Positions 51,664-59,275 of a stretch of 64,000 nt of DNA are shown here, piece after piece. Position 1 is the stretch's first letter. Each line of letters starts with the position of its first letter. The DNA is taken from contig JADFFQ010000013.1 in the NCBI GenBank assembly GCA_022568135.1, forward strand, positions 1 through 64,000, in the 5' to 3' direction. Origin of the DNA: Planctomycetota bacterium (GTDB lineage: Bacteria; Planctomycetota; Phycisphaerae; Phycisphaerales; SM1A02). Below the pieces are notes generated by a model. The model saw only the letters and a program-made list of their open reading frames with translations. It searched no databases and was not told where the DNA came from. Both the position numbers and the translations under genes were made by a program.

Positions 51664-52278
51664 TTACACGCCTCCCATCCGCCTGCGCGGCTCGGCGGAC
51701 ACAATCCAGGCCTCGACCGTCAGGTCTACGGTCACCTTCCTTGTGCCGGAGACTCGGGTGATCCGCACGCTGCTGATGGCCTCGATCACCGGACTGCTCT
51801 CCAATTCAGCGATGATGGCGACGGCCTCATCTGGTGGTGCGTCGAACCGGAGGTCTCCAGTGATCCGCTTCACCAGTTGGTTGGTTCGGATGATCTGGGA
51901 TAGCGTGCTGCGCGGCAGCCTGGTTGCGCCCCTGAGGTTGAAGCTGTCCCTGGTGACGCTATGCCGCTTCAGCACTTCGTTGATGGTGTCGTTGAGCGCG
52001 TTGCTGCCTTGGGCTTCGTTGCCCGGCGTCTCGACGGCGCCGAGACCCAGGATTGGCTCGCGCATGGCTCGCAGCTGCCTCGATCGGTTCTCGCTCCTGG
52101 CTGCTTCGCCCACCTCTTGGAGCATTTCGTTGGCATGGTCATGCCAGGTCGTCGTGATCGGGCGCACGTGCTGGTCATACAGCAAGAAGAGGCCGATACC
52201 GATCGCGGCCAGGCCGGCCCATTGCATGGCCCGAGGAAGCTGCCTGAATCGATTCCAGATTGTCTGGGTCTTGGTCAT
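51664..52278 (-). CDS. gspM: GspM-like T2SS inner-membrane protein
   Basis: 204 residues. Short cytoplasmic start, one helix (AMQWAGLAAIGIGLFLLYDQ, about 18-38), a coiled-coil stretch and a ferredoxin-like domain (LVKRITGDLRFDAPPDEAVAIIAELESSPVIEAISSVRIT) as in GspM/PilO. Works with GspL and GspE in the platform. It follows gspL after a ten-base gap and precedes the gspC-like gene. Confidence 0.72.
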   Translation of the reverse strand: MTKTQTIWNRFRQLPRAMQWAGLAAIGIGLFLLYDQHVRPITTTWHDHANEMLQEVGEAARSENRSRQLRAMREPILGLGAVETPGNEAQGSNALNDTINEVLKRHSVTRDSFNLRGATRLPRSTLSQIIRTNQLVKRITGDLRFDAPPDEAVAIIAELESSPVIEAISSVRITRVSGTRKVTVDLTVEAWIVSAEPRRRMGGV

Positions 52279-52288
52279 GGAGGGGGGC

Positions 52289-54214
52289 TCATGGGGCCTT
52301 CAGCGTCCTCATATGATCTCGAAGAACACGGAACTCCTCTTGGAGCCGGAGGCGCGTATCCATATCGAGGCTGCCGCGGCGCAACGCGTGGGCAACACGG
52401 GCCCAGGCTTCTTGCGCCTCCGGTAAGGCCATGATTTCGATCTGCTGGGGCGACAGGGGTTCGGGGATGTTCTGGGACGGAGGAAGTGATGCCCCGCCCC
52501 CCGAGCGATCGCCACGGCCACGGCGGGCCGCCGTTGGCCCCGGAAAGCCTGAGCGTTCTGAAGGCGGGGGTACCAGCCGAGTGAGATCAACGGCCTCGGC
52601 CAGATCATCAGGGATCTCGTCCGTGGCCGTCTCTGGCTGGCCGGGGGCCTCGCCGGATGCCGGTGAGTCGTCAGGCAGCTCGTCAGCCGATGCAAGCTCT
52701 TCTGGCGCAGAAACTTCCGCGTTCTCGGGCTGCTGTGATGCCGGCGGATACAGGCGGTCACCTAGCGTCCACTGACCGTAATCGAGCTCGGCAGGATACT
52801 CATAGCGGTGATACGCCCCAGCAACCTTCGCCGAGAGGGTGAACTCGTAAGCGCCGAAGTTGTCGCGGTCGCCCCAGTTCAGGTGGATCTCTTTGACGAT
52901 GCCCGAGTTACGGAGGTTTTCCTGCATCAGCGCGACGACTTCCTGAGCGGAATGATCATCGTGAGGTTTGACCCGGCCGCTGAGCGACATGCGGTCGCCG
53001 AACCTGATTCGAATCTGATCCAGGTCGATGCCCTGGGGCGTATTGCACGCGATGTCCGCCAGCAGCTTGGTCATCGGCCACGCTCTGTCCTGCAACTCGC
53101 CGTACATGGCCAGCCGCGTTTGGATTTCCCGCGTCTGGGTCAGGTGCGATTGCAGACTGGAATGCTTGGCCTTGAGGATCCCGAGGCGCAGTCCGCCGAC
53201 CAGGAACGGGAACAGAATCGCGATGAGCAGGCAAATGGTGACGGTCTTGACTGCGGCCCTCGGATTTGACAGAGCGTCGAGAAGTCTGCGGGCGGGCGAC
53301 GGCGATTCGACCGGCGCCGAGAGGCGCAGCTGTGTGAGCGGTGCAAGTTGATTGGTGCTCGCCAGCACCGCGCCGAGGGCGATGCCGTAGTCCCGCCACC
53401 AGGCCGGATCACTCCCGACCCAATCGGGGCCGCCTTTGACCCGCGCGCAGGCGCTGTCGATGATCTGGGGCGCCACGATCAGGGCTGCCGCGTTGTCGTC
53501 CAGGCCGGCGGTTGTGGCGCCGACGGCGTCAACGAGCGATTTGATAAACGCAGGGGTGTGCCCGACGCTCAGCGCGGTTTCGGCGATCACGCGGGCCACA
53601 TTCTCTTGCCACTGCCGCGGACTCTCGGCGTTGGCGCGCGCGGCTCGAAGGATCGCGCCGTTGGCATGACTGATTGCCAGCGCCACTGATCCATCGTTGC
53701 GGTCGATCCATAGCAGCGGCTCGGTTGGGCGCTTGCCGTTGAGCAGAGCCGCCAAGGCCGCGACGTCCGGGGCAAAGGTGATCCGACGGCGGGTTGGGGG
53801 AAGCGGCGCGCGGGCTGCCTCAGGCCAGGCGACCATGATGCCGCTGCGGCTCGTCTCGCCCTCGGCGACAGGAAGTATGGCCGTGGCCTGCCGATGAGGG
53901 GGGATGGTACCGCCCATGTGTGCTTCGGCCTGCAGGCGCAAAGCCTGTGTCAGTTGCTCGGGTTGAGTATCGGGCAGAGGGCACGTTCGGCAGATGACCG
54001 CCGCCGCCGGAAGCACGCCCATAACCCGACCTACCTGGTGCTTATCGAGCCATTGATCGATCTGTTCGTGCTGGTCGGCGTCGAATCTCCGCCAGGCGAG
54101 GATGGTCGGTCGGTCGTCGGAGGTTGCAGCGATCACCCCCCGCCACTTGCCGGCCGCGCAGTGCAGCACGGCCACGGCGCTTGCGGCGGATTGTCTCTTG
54201 GGTGCCTTGGTCAT
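52289..54214 (-). CDS. gspL: GspL-like T2SS protein (PilM/PilN-type fusion)
   Basis: 641 residues. The cytoplasmic part (1-270) has a PilM/actin-like layout: AVAVLHCAAGKWRGVIAA, GVLPAAAVICRTCPLP, LLWIDRNDGSVALAISHANG, and DNAAALIVAPQ. A helix (TVTICLLIAILFPFLVGGLRLGI, about 328-350) and a coiled coil (HSSLQSHLTQTREIQTRLAMYGEL) lead to a PilN-like domain (LLADIACNTPQGIDLDQIRIRFGDRMSLSGRV). A Pro/Ser/Glu-rich tail (about 510-600) is unusual for GspL. Links GspE to the inner membrane. Overlaps gspK by four bases. Confidence 0.8.
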   Translation of the reverse strand: MTKAPKRQSAASAVAVLHCAAGKWRGVIAATSDDRPTILAWRRFDADQHEQIDQWLDKHQVGRVMGVLPAAAVICRTCPLPDTQPEQLTQALRLQAEAHMGGTIPPHRQATAILPVAEGETSRSGIMVAWPEAARAPLPPTRRRITFAPDVAALAALLNGKRPTEPLLWIDRNDGSVALAISHANGAILRAARANAESPRQWQENVARVIAETALSVGHTPAFIKSLVDAVGATTAGLDDNAAALIVAPQIIDSACARVKGGPDWVGSDPAWWRDYGIALGAVLASTNQLAPLTQLRLSAPVESPSPARRLLDALSNPRAAVKTVTICLLIAILFPFLVGGLRLGILKAKHSSLQSHLTQTREIQTRLAMYGELQDRAWPMTKLLADIACNTPQGIDLDQIRIRFGDRMSLSGRVKPHDDHSAQEVVALMQENLRNSGIVKEIHLNWGDRDNFGAYEFTLSAKVAGAYHRYEYPAELDYGQWTLGDRLYPPASQQPENAEVSAPEELASADELPDDSPASGEAPGQPETATDEIPDDLAEAVDLTRLVPPPSERSGFPGPTAARRGRGDRSGGGASLPPSQNIPEPLSPQQIEIMALPEAQEAWARVAHALRRGSLDMDTRLRLQEEFRVLRDHMRTLKAP

Positions 54215-55572
54215 AGTTCTCGGTACTCGAGAATGCGAATCGGCAGGGTAGAACGATCGACCACGACGATAATTTCAACTTCCACGTTGCCGGACTGGGA
54301 TCGACCTTGCGAGCAGATGCTGTATACATTGCTGCGGGTGTCCATGATGCGGCCGAGGTACTCCAGGGAGCCCGTTTCTTCCCGGAAAGCGGGAATGTCC
54401 AGCAGATCGACGAGGCTCGCGATCCCCTGCGGCCGGGTGTTGCGCATATACACAATCTCGTCGGCGAGGTACTCTCTGGTAAACAGCAGTTGCCGAAGCA
54501 GTTGCTCTGAAACGGTGTTGATATTCAATTTGCCCGGCGCGCGTGTAGTCACGATTTGGAGCGTGGTCTCAGCGAGTACGGCTCGAAGCTGGTCGCGCGT
54601 GAGCGAAAGTGTCGGTGATCCCGGCGTTGGAGCGGTGGAGCCGCGGCGATTGGCGGGCGCCTCGGAGGCCAGCTCCTGCCGGACCTGCATGGTCAACAGC
54701 TGCTCGAGCCCGGTCGTGGTGTTCGCAGTTGCGAAGTTGATCAATGCCCCGGCCTGCTCTTCATCTATGTTCAGACGGTCTTGGAGCTCTAGGGGATCGG
54801 CTCTTGCGAGATAGATTCGCGGCAGCCCCGATGCGCCCAGCGGGCCTTGGACCGAGTAGGCCGTCAGGATGGCGGACCATCCGGCCTCGAGCTGGTGGTT
54901 CGGTTCGTCGACTGGCCAGGTTCGGTCGCCGTCATCCTCGTTGGGATCGACCTGATTATTGAGGTTCCAGTCCTCGCCGCGCAGGTGCTCCGGCCAGATG
55001 CCGGCGACGAGTTCGAGCTCAGCAATCGTGCGCATCGGCCCGTTTCGGGGTAGGTAGGGCGCGTCCAGGCTGAGGTAGTAGTCGCGCTCCGCACCTTGCT
55101 CTCGCACCTCGTCGTCCTCGTCGATCCAGTCCAGAATCGCGTCGACCACGTCCGGCGTGATGTCTGTAAGCAGTAGGAGCATGCTGGCATTGGTGATGCT
55201 CGAGTTGATGTTGATCTTCGAATGCTCATCCATCGGGCCGGCCCAATCCTGACCGTCGGCGTGGTGATGGATGGTATAGGTGGCGTTGAGCAGACTGCCG
55301 ACGGAGATGTCTCCCATCTCGCGGACCATCGCGAACGCATCGTCGGGGACGGGCTCTTGGGTGTGCGCGGCCATCACGGCAATGGTGTATTCCACCCCCC
55401 CTCGCGCGGCCCACCGCGCCTGGACTCGAGCCAGCGCTTCGCGCCCCAGCATGGCCTGTCGATACCCGAACAGTTGAACCGAGCTCACGAGAAGCGCGGC
55501 AATGGCGAGTGCCCACATCACGATGAGCACCACGGAGCCCCGGCGACGCGATGATGTGGTCCGGCGCATCAT
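54211..55572 (-). CDS. gspK: T2SS minor pseudopilin GspK
   Basis: 453 residues. The N-terminal helix follows a basic leader (RRRGSVVLIVMWALAIAALLV) and has no Glu at +5, as is usual for GspK. The SAM-like alpha insertions of the family appear in the body: SITNASMLLLLTDITPDVVDAILDWIDEDDEVREQGAERDYYL, and a second helical repeat near EQLLRQLLFTREYLADEIVYMRNTRPQGIASLVDLLDIPAF. It forms the tip complex with GspI and GspJ. Its ATG lies on the gspJ stop (ATGA-type overlap). Confidence 0.9.
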   Translation of the reverse strand: MMRRTTSSRRRGSVVLIVMWALAIAALLVSSVQLFGYRQAMLGREALARVQARWAARGGVEYTIAVMAAHTQEPVPDDAFAMVREMGDISVGSLLNATYTIHHHADGQDWAGPMDEHSKININSSITNASMLLLLTDITPDVVDAILDWIDEDDEVREQGAERDYYLSLDAPYLPRNGPMRTIAELELVAGIWPEHLRGEDWNLNNQVDPNEDDGDRTWPVDEPNHQLEAGWSAILTAYSVQGPLGASGLPRIYLARADPLELQDRLNIDEEQAGALINFATANTTTGLEQLLTMQVRQELASEAPANRRGSTAPTPGSPTLSLTRDQLRAVLAETTLQIVTTRAPGKLNINTVSEQLLRQLLFTREYLADEIVYMRNTRPQGIASLVDLLDIPAFREETGSLEYLGRIMDTRSNVYSICSQGRSQSGNVEVEIIVVVDRSTLPIRILEYREL

Positions 55573-56429
55573 CGATCCTTCACGGTTGTGGCGCCTTGTG
55601 TGGCCCCAGGGCTACCGCCGCGGCTTCGGCCGCCGCCGCCAAGACCGCCCGGCGAGCCGCCGCGGTCATCGCCCGGCGAACCAACCCCCTCGCCTGTGGA
55701 GTCCTGCCCTTGGTCAAGGTCCGCGCCCTCGCCGGAATCATCGAGGAGCGGGCTGGGTGGCGGCAGAACCCGATCGATGGGGATCACAGTTCGCAGTACC
55801 GCGGCAGGTGTGGTGTGGAGGTCATCGCCGTTGCGGCGATCGCTGTGGGCGGTCACCGTGACCCGAATCGCCAGCGGAAGGCCGTCGATGTCTGAGTCCC
55901 ACTGCTCATACCACAGGTCACCGTCGTAGGCTTCGATGGCCAGCGCGACCATCCCATCGACCAATGGAACAGCCAGGCCGCCGCCACGCGGATATTCGTC
56001 GGGCATCGCGGACCGGCGTTGCCAGAGCACAGCCCCATCATCATCCTCCTCGATGCGGAACTGGGTTTCATACTCCATGCCTTCGCCGATGAAGTCGAGG
56101 TCGCGTATGGGATGGAATCGAGTGTTGAAGAGAAGGATCTCATCGCGGTCCACGTGACCGATACTGGTCTGCGCAGAGCCATCTTCCACCAGCAGCCGGG
56201 TCAGAAATAAGTCATCGTCGCGCAGCACCGACGCGATCTCGCGACGAAGGGCGTTCAGGGCCGTATCGGCTCGCAGGTACGCCTCCAGCCGCGTCTTGCC
56301 GCTCGCCTTCGCCTGGTTGAACTGGGACAGACTGATGGTTACCGCACCCCACACCAATGCGGTGACCAGCCCGGCCAGCAGCAGCTCCAATAGCGTGAAC
56401 CCTCGGCGATGAATGGTCGGTCTACTCAT
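55569..56429 (-). CDS. gspJ: T2SS minor pseudopilin GspJ
   Basis: 286 residues from the ATG at 56429. Prepilin signal HRRGFTLLELLLAGLVTALVWG, with Glu +5, then LRADTALNALRREIASVLRDDDLFLTR and a beta-rich core (HPIRDLDFIGEGMEYETQFRIEEDDDGAVLW, VDGMVALAIEAYDGDLWYEQWDSD). The last 75 residues are a Gly/Asp/Ser-rich tail (DDSGEGADLDQGQD...GGLGGGGRSRGG), longer than normal. The start overlaps gspI by eight bases; longer readings run through gspI and are rejected. Confidence 0.87.
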   Translation of the reverse strand: MSRPTIHRRGFTLLELLLAGLVTALVWGAVTISLSQFNQAKASGKTRLEAYLRADTALNALRREIASVLRDDDLFLTRLLVEDGSAQTSIGHVDRDEILLFNTRFHPIRDLDFIGEGMEYETQFRIEEDDDGAVLWQRRSAMPDEYPRGGGLAVPLVDGMVALAIEAYDGDLWYEQWDSDIDGLPLAIRVTVTAHSDRRNGDDLHTTPAAVLRTVIPIDRVLPPPSPLLDDSGEGADLDQGQDSTGEGVGSPGDDRGGSPGGLGGGGRSRGGSPGATQGATTVKDR

Positions 56430-56892
56430 CGTCGTAGTACCTCGAAAGGCGGTCGATCGGCTCAAAGGGGGCCCGAACCTGTACGGGATCACCCAGGCGC
56501 TGGGCGATGTAGGTTTGCGCCTGCACTTGCTGGTAGCCGCGTCCGCGCGGCCAGCGGACCGTCGCCGTGACCAGCAGCGGTTTGCCCAGGCCGATGTCTT
56601 GGATATCGACGTCGAACTCGAAGTCGTCGAACGGCGGCGACTCGTATCGTCCTTGGGTGGCGTACATCTGCGGGTAGGCAACGGGGCCTTCAACCAGCAC
56701 CATGGCCAGCAGTTCATCCACGATCCATGAAGCGACGACCAGCCTTTGTCCCTGGGTTTGCATCGCCAGCGATCGTTGGGTGACTGACAGGAGGACCGCC
56801 AGGCCGATGCCGAGCATCATCCCTCCCAGGATCGCGTCCATCAAAGCGATTCCCCGCCGGGTGCGGACATGTCGGCGATGGCCAACCATCAC
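56422..56892 (-). CDS. gspI: T2SS minor pseudopilin GspI, atypical signal
   Basis: 156 residues. The prepilin-like leader RRGIALMDAILGGMMLGIGL has Gly before the cut, but Asp where Glu +5 is normal, and IALMD instead of FTLIE. The body (FDDFEFDVDIQDIGLGKPLLVTATVRW, YQQVQAQTYIA) fits the small GspI family, and the position between gspH and gspJ agrees. The start ATG at 56892 overlaps the gspH stop by four bases. Confidence 0.78.
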   Translation of the reverse strand: MMVGHRRHVRTRRGIALMDAILGGMMLGIGLAVLLSVTQRSLAMQTQGQRLVVASWIVDELLAMVLVEGPVAYPQMYATQGRYESPPFDDFEFDVDIQDIGLGKPLLVTATVRWPRGRGYQQVQAQTYIAQRLGDPVQVRAPFEPIDRLSRYYDDE

Positions 56893-57476
56893 CAGTCCTC
56901 CTGATGCCGGCCGGCCTCATCCAGGTCAATTGGACTGCGCACGTTGGCCGAGTCACCAAAGTTCTCGAGCTGATGCGGTGCGATCGCATAAGAAGGAAGC
57001 ACAAGCCGTCTGACAGTCCCGTCAACGGCCAGTAGCGCGATCTCGATGCTGGGGCGCTGCTTGCCGGGAGCGGTGTCGATCGGCCACAGTTGAAAATCCA
57101 CCGGCTCGCCGTTCTCACGGGCGGATACATTGGCCGCAGGAATGTTCGCCGGGAGCTTGACCGGAGCCACGTGCGGGTCGAGACGCCAGTCGGCCGGCTC
57201 ATCCGGTCGGTCGGGATCGAGTTCCAGGATCATGAGCATGATCCAGTTGCGCTCGGCGTCGTGCCAGACTCCGACCGGCTTTTGCGACAGCATTTCGCGC
57301 TGCGCGTACATGGTCAGCAGGTCAGCGACCTCGTCCGCCGCGACCTGGACTGCCCGCCGATTTTGTCCGAGAAGGCGGGGAATGGTCATCGCCGCCATGA
57401 TCGCGAGAATGCAGATAACCACGATGACCTCCATCAACGTGAAGGCGGTTCGTGATGTTCGCGCGGCGCAGCTCAT
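56889..57476 (-). CDS. gspH: T2SS minor pseudopilin GspH
   Basis: 195 residues. Prepilin signal SRTAFTLMEVIVVICILAIMAAMTIPRLLGQ with Glu +5. The short body (QVAADEVADLLTMYAQREMLSQKPVGVWHD...) is of the GspH/FimT kind, with a long hydrophilic second half. It lies between gspG (14-base gap) and gspI. ATG at 57476. Confidence 0.83.
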   Translation of the reverse strand: MSCAARTSRTAFTLMEVIVVICILAIMAAMTIPRLLGQNRRAVQVAADEVADLLTMYAQREMLSQKPVGVWHDAERNWIMLMILELDPDRPDEPADWRLDPHVAPVKLPANIPAANVSARENGEPVDFQLWPIDTAPGKQRPSIEIALLAVDGTVRRLVLPSYAIAPHQLENFGDSANVRSPIDLDEAGRHQEDW

Positions 57477-57490
57477 GGGGATCAGATTCG

Positions 57491-57973
57491 TCAGTTGGTG
57501 ATGTCGTCCTCGGAGCCTTCCTGACCGTCCGGACCATACGAGATGATGTCAAAATCGGGATTCACGTCGCCCGGCACGCGAACCACAAACGGGGTTTCCC
57601 AGGGATCAATGAGGTCCTCCTGCTTGTAGAGATAGGGGCCCAGTAGTCCGCCTCCGTCCTCCGGAGTTAACAACAACACGTCAAGGTCAAAGTCGTCGCG
57701 AAGTATCCCGCCGGTGTCGGTGATATACATTTCCACAGCCGTTGCGATCGCTTTGACTTCGGTCTTGGCTGCGTTCACCTTCGCCCAGGTCAGTCGGCCG
57801 AAGAGTCGTGGCGCGATCAGCGCCGCCAGCAGCGCGATGATGGTGACCACGACGATGATCTCGATGAGCGTGAACGCTCGTCGAACGTGATGAACATGGC
57901 GTACAGCGCGTCTCCGTCGCATGGCGGTGCCTCCAGATGAATCAGCGAGTTTACGAGTCAGTTCAGTCGTCAT
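57491..57973 (-). CDS. gspG: T2SS major pseudopilin GspG
   Basis: 160 residues, main subunit of the pseudopilus. Signal HHVRRAFTLIEIIVVVTIIALLAALIAPRLFGR (Phe +1, Glu +5), then the GspG body AKTEVKAIATAVEMYITDTG, GPYLYKQEDLIDPWETPFVVRVPGDVNPDFDIISYGPDGQEGSEDDI; the Asp-rich end is the calcium site typical of GspG. The leader before the signal is long (33 residues) if ATG 57973 is used, which overlaps the gspF stop (ATGA); an ATG at 57922 would give a 16-residue leader. Confidence 0.93.
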   Translation of the reverse strand: MTTELTRKLADSSGGTAMRRRRAVRHVHHVRRAFTLIEIIVVVTIIALLAALIAPRLFGRLTWAKVNAAKTEVKAIATAVEMYITDTGGILRDDFDLDVLLLTPEDGGGLLGPYLYKQEDLIDPWETPFVVRVPGDVNPDFDIISYGPDGQEGSEDDITN

Positions 57974-59268
57974 CGGACCATTGATTGAAGTTCGAGCAAG
58001 GGAAGCAGGATTGCCGCCAGGACGAACCCGGCAAGCGTCGCCATAATCATGATGAGCACCGGCGGGAGAGCCCTGGTGAAGAGTTTGACCGAGCTGTTGA
58101 CCTGGCGGTCAAACGCGCCGGCCGCGTGCATCAACATGCTTTCCAATCGTCCGGACCGCTCGCCCAGGTTCACGACCTGCACGAGCAACGGCGGGAAACG
58201 CCCGGACTTTTCAAGCGGCTCGGCCAGGGCCTTCCCGGCGGTCACACTTTCCTGCACGTCGTCGATCGCCTGTGCCAGCGCGGTGTTGCCGAGCGTATCG
58301 CGCGTGATCTGAAGCGCGTCGAGTATCGGTATGCCCGCTGATATCAGTGTGCCTAGCGTTCGGGTGAACCTGGCCACGGCGACGTCGCGAAGCAATCGTC
58401 CGAACAGCGGCGCCCGCAGCTTGAGCCGGTCGATGCGCAGCCGGTTGGCAGTGATGCCTGCCCACGCCCGCCAACCGAACCACACCAGGGCGATGCCGAT
58501 GAGGCAGTAGATCCAGTAGCCGGAGAGAAACGCAGCAACCGCGATGAGGATGCGTGTCGGCAGCGGCATTGTGAACTCCCCGGCGAGCGGCTCGATCAGC
58601 CGGGGAACCAGCACGGTCACCAGCAGGATCGAGCTGATCAATACCATCGCCGCCACAATCATCGGGTAGAGCGTGGCTCCGAGCACTTCACGGCGCAGTT
58701 CAAGCGATCGTTCCAGCAGATCGGCCAGCTGATGAAGCACCTCGGCCACCTTCCCCGAGGCGTCGGCGGCGCGCAACATACCCACGATCAGATCATCGAA
58801 CGGCAGGCCGTACTCCTTGGCGGCCTGATGCAAGGGCGTGCCGGCCTCGACCCGCTCGATGAGATGGTCAAGGATCACCGGCATCGCTCGACCTGAACTT
58901 TGACGCCGAACGGTGCGCAAGCTCTGCATGACCGGGAGTCCGGCTTCGAGCGCAGTCGCCAGCTCGCGCATGAGGTTGGCCATCTCGGTGCGGGTGGCGA
59001 CGGGCCTTGCGGACCGCCGGCGAAGAGGCGCGGAGAAGGCGGCGCGGAGGATGGCGCCAACGCCTTGAGTCCCGGGCGTGGCGTGGACCGCAATCGCCGA
59101 CGATGGCCCAGCCGAGACCCGCTGGGCCGTGCCAATTGATTCAATGCTCGTCGCCGTCTCCCCCCGGTCCAGCAGCAGTCGAATCGCTGCCGGCCGGTCC
59201 GCTGCAACGATCACGCCCTGGCGGGGCTCGCCGCTGACGGTCAGGCTATGGTATCCAAAGGAAGGCAT
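57970..59268 (-). CDS. gspF: T2SS inner-membrane platform protein GspF
   Basis: 432 residues. Two T2SF domains, residues about 95-215 (TRTEMANLMRELATALEAGLPVMQSLRTV...) and 305-425 (VAVARFTRTLGTLISAGIPILDALQITRDTLGN), with three membrane segments (LYPMIVAAMVLISSILLVTVLV, ILIAVAAFLSGYWIYCLIGIALVWF, VLIMIMATLAGFVLAAILLPLLEL). The N-terminal 60 residues have the usual F-domain start (SFGYHSLTVSGEPRQGVIVAADR). Start ATG at 59268, seven bases after the gspE stop. Confidence 0.94.
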   Translation of the reverse strand: MPSFGYHSLTVSGEPRQGVIVAADRPAAIRLLLDRGETATSIESIGTAQRVSAGPSSAIAVHATPGTQGVGAILRAAFSAPLRRRSARPVATRTEMANLMRELATALEAGLPVMQSLRTVRRQSSGRAMPVILDHLIERVEAGTPLHQAAKEYGLPFDDLIVGMLRAADASGKVAEVLHQLADLLERSLELRREVLGATLYPMIVAAMVLISSILLVTVLVPRLIEPLAGEFTMPLPTRILIAVAAFLSGYWIYCLIGIALVWFGWRAWAGITANRLRIDRLKLRAPLFGRLLRDVAVARFTRTLGTLISAGIPILDALQITRDTLGNTALAQAIDDVQESVTAGKALAEPLEKSGRFPPLLVQVVNLGERSGRLESMLMHAAGAFDRQVNSSVKLFTRALPPVLIMIMATLAGFVLAAILLPLLELQSMVR

Positions 59269-59275
59269 CCCTCGG

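Noticed and set aside
57130-57501. Plus-strand frames across the pseudopilin genes
   Set aside because: Antisense to gspH/gspG, whose prepilin signals and overlaps are clear.
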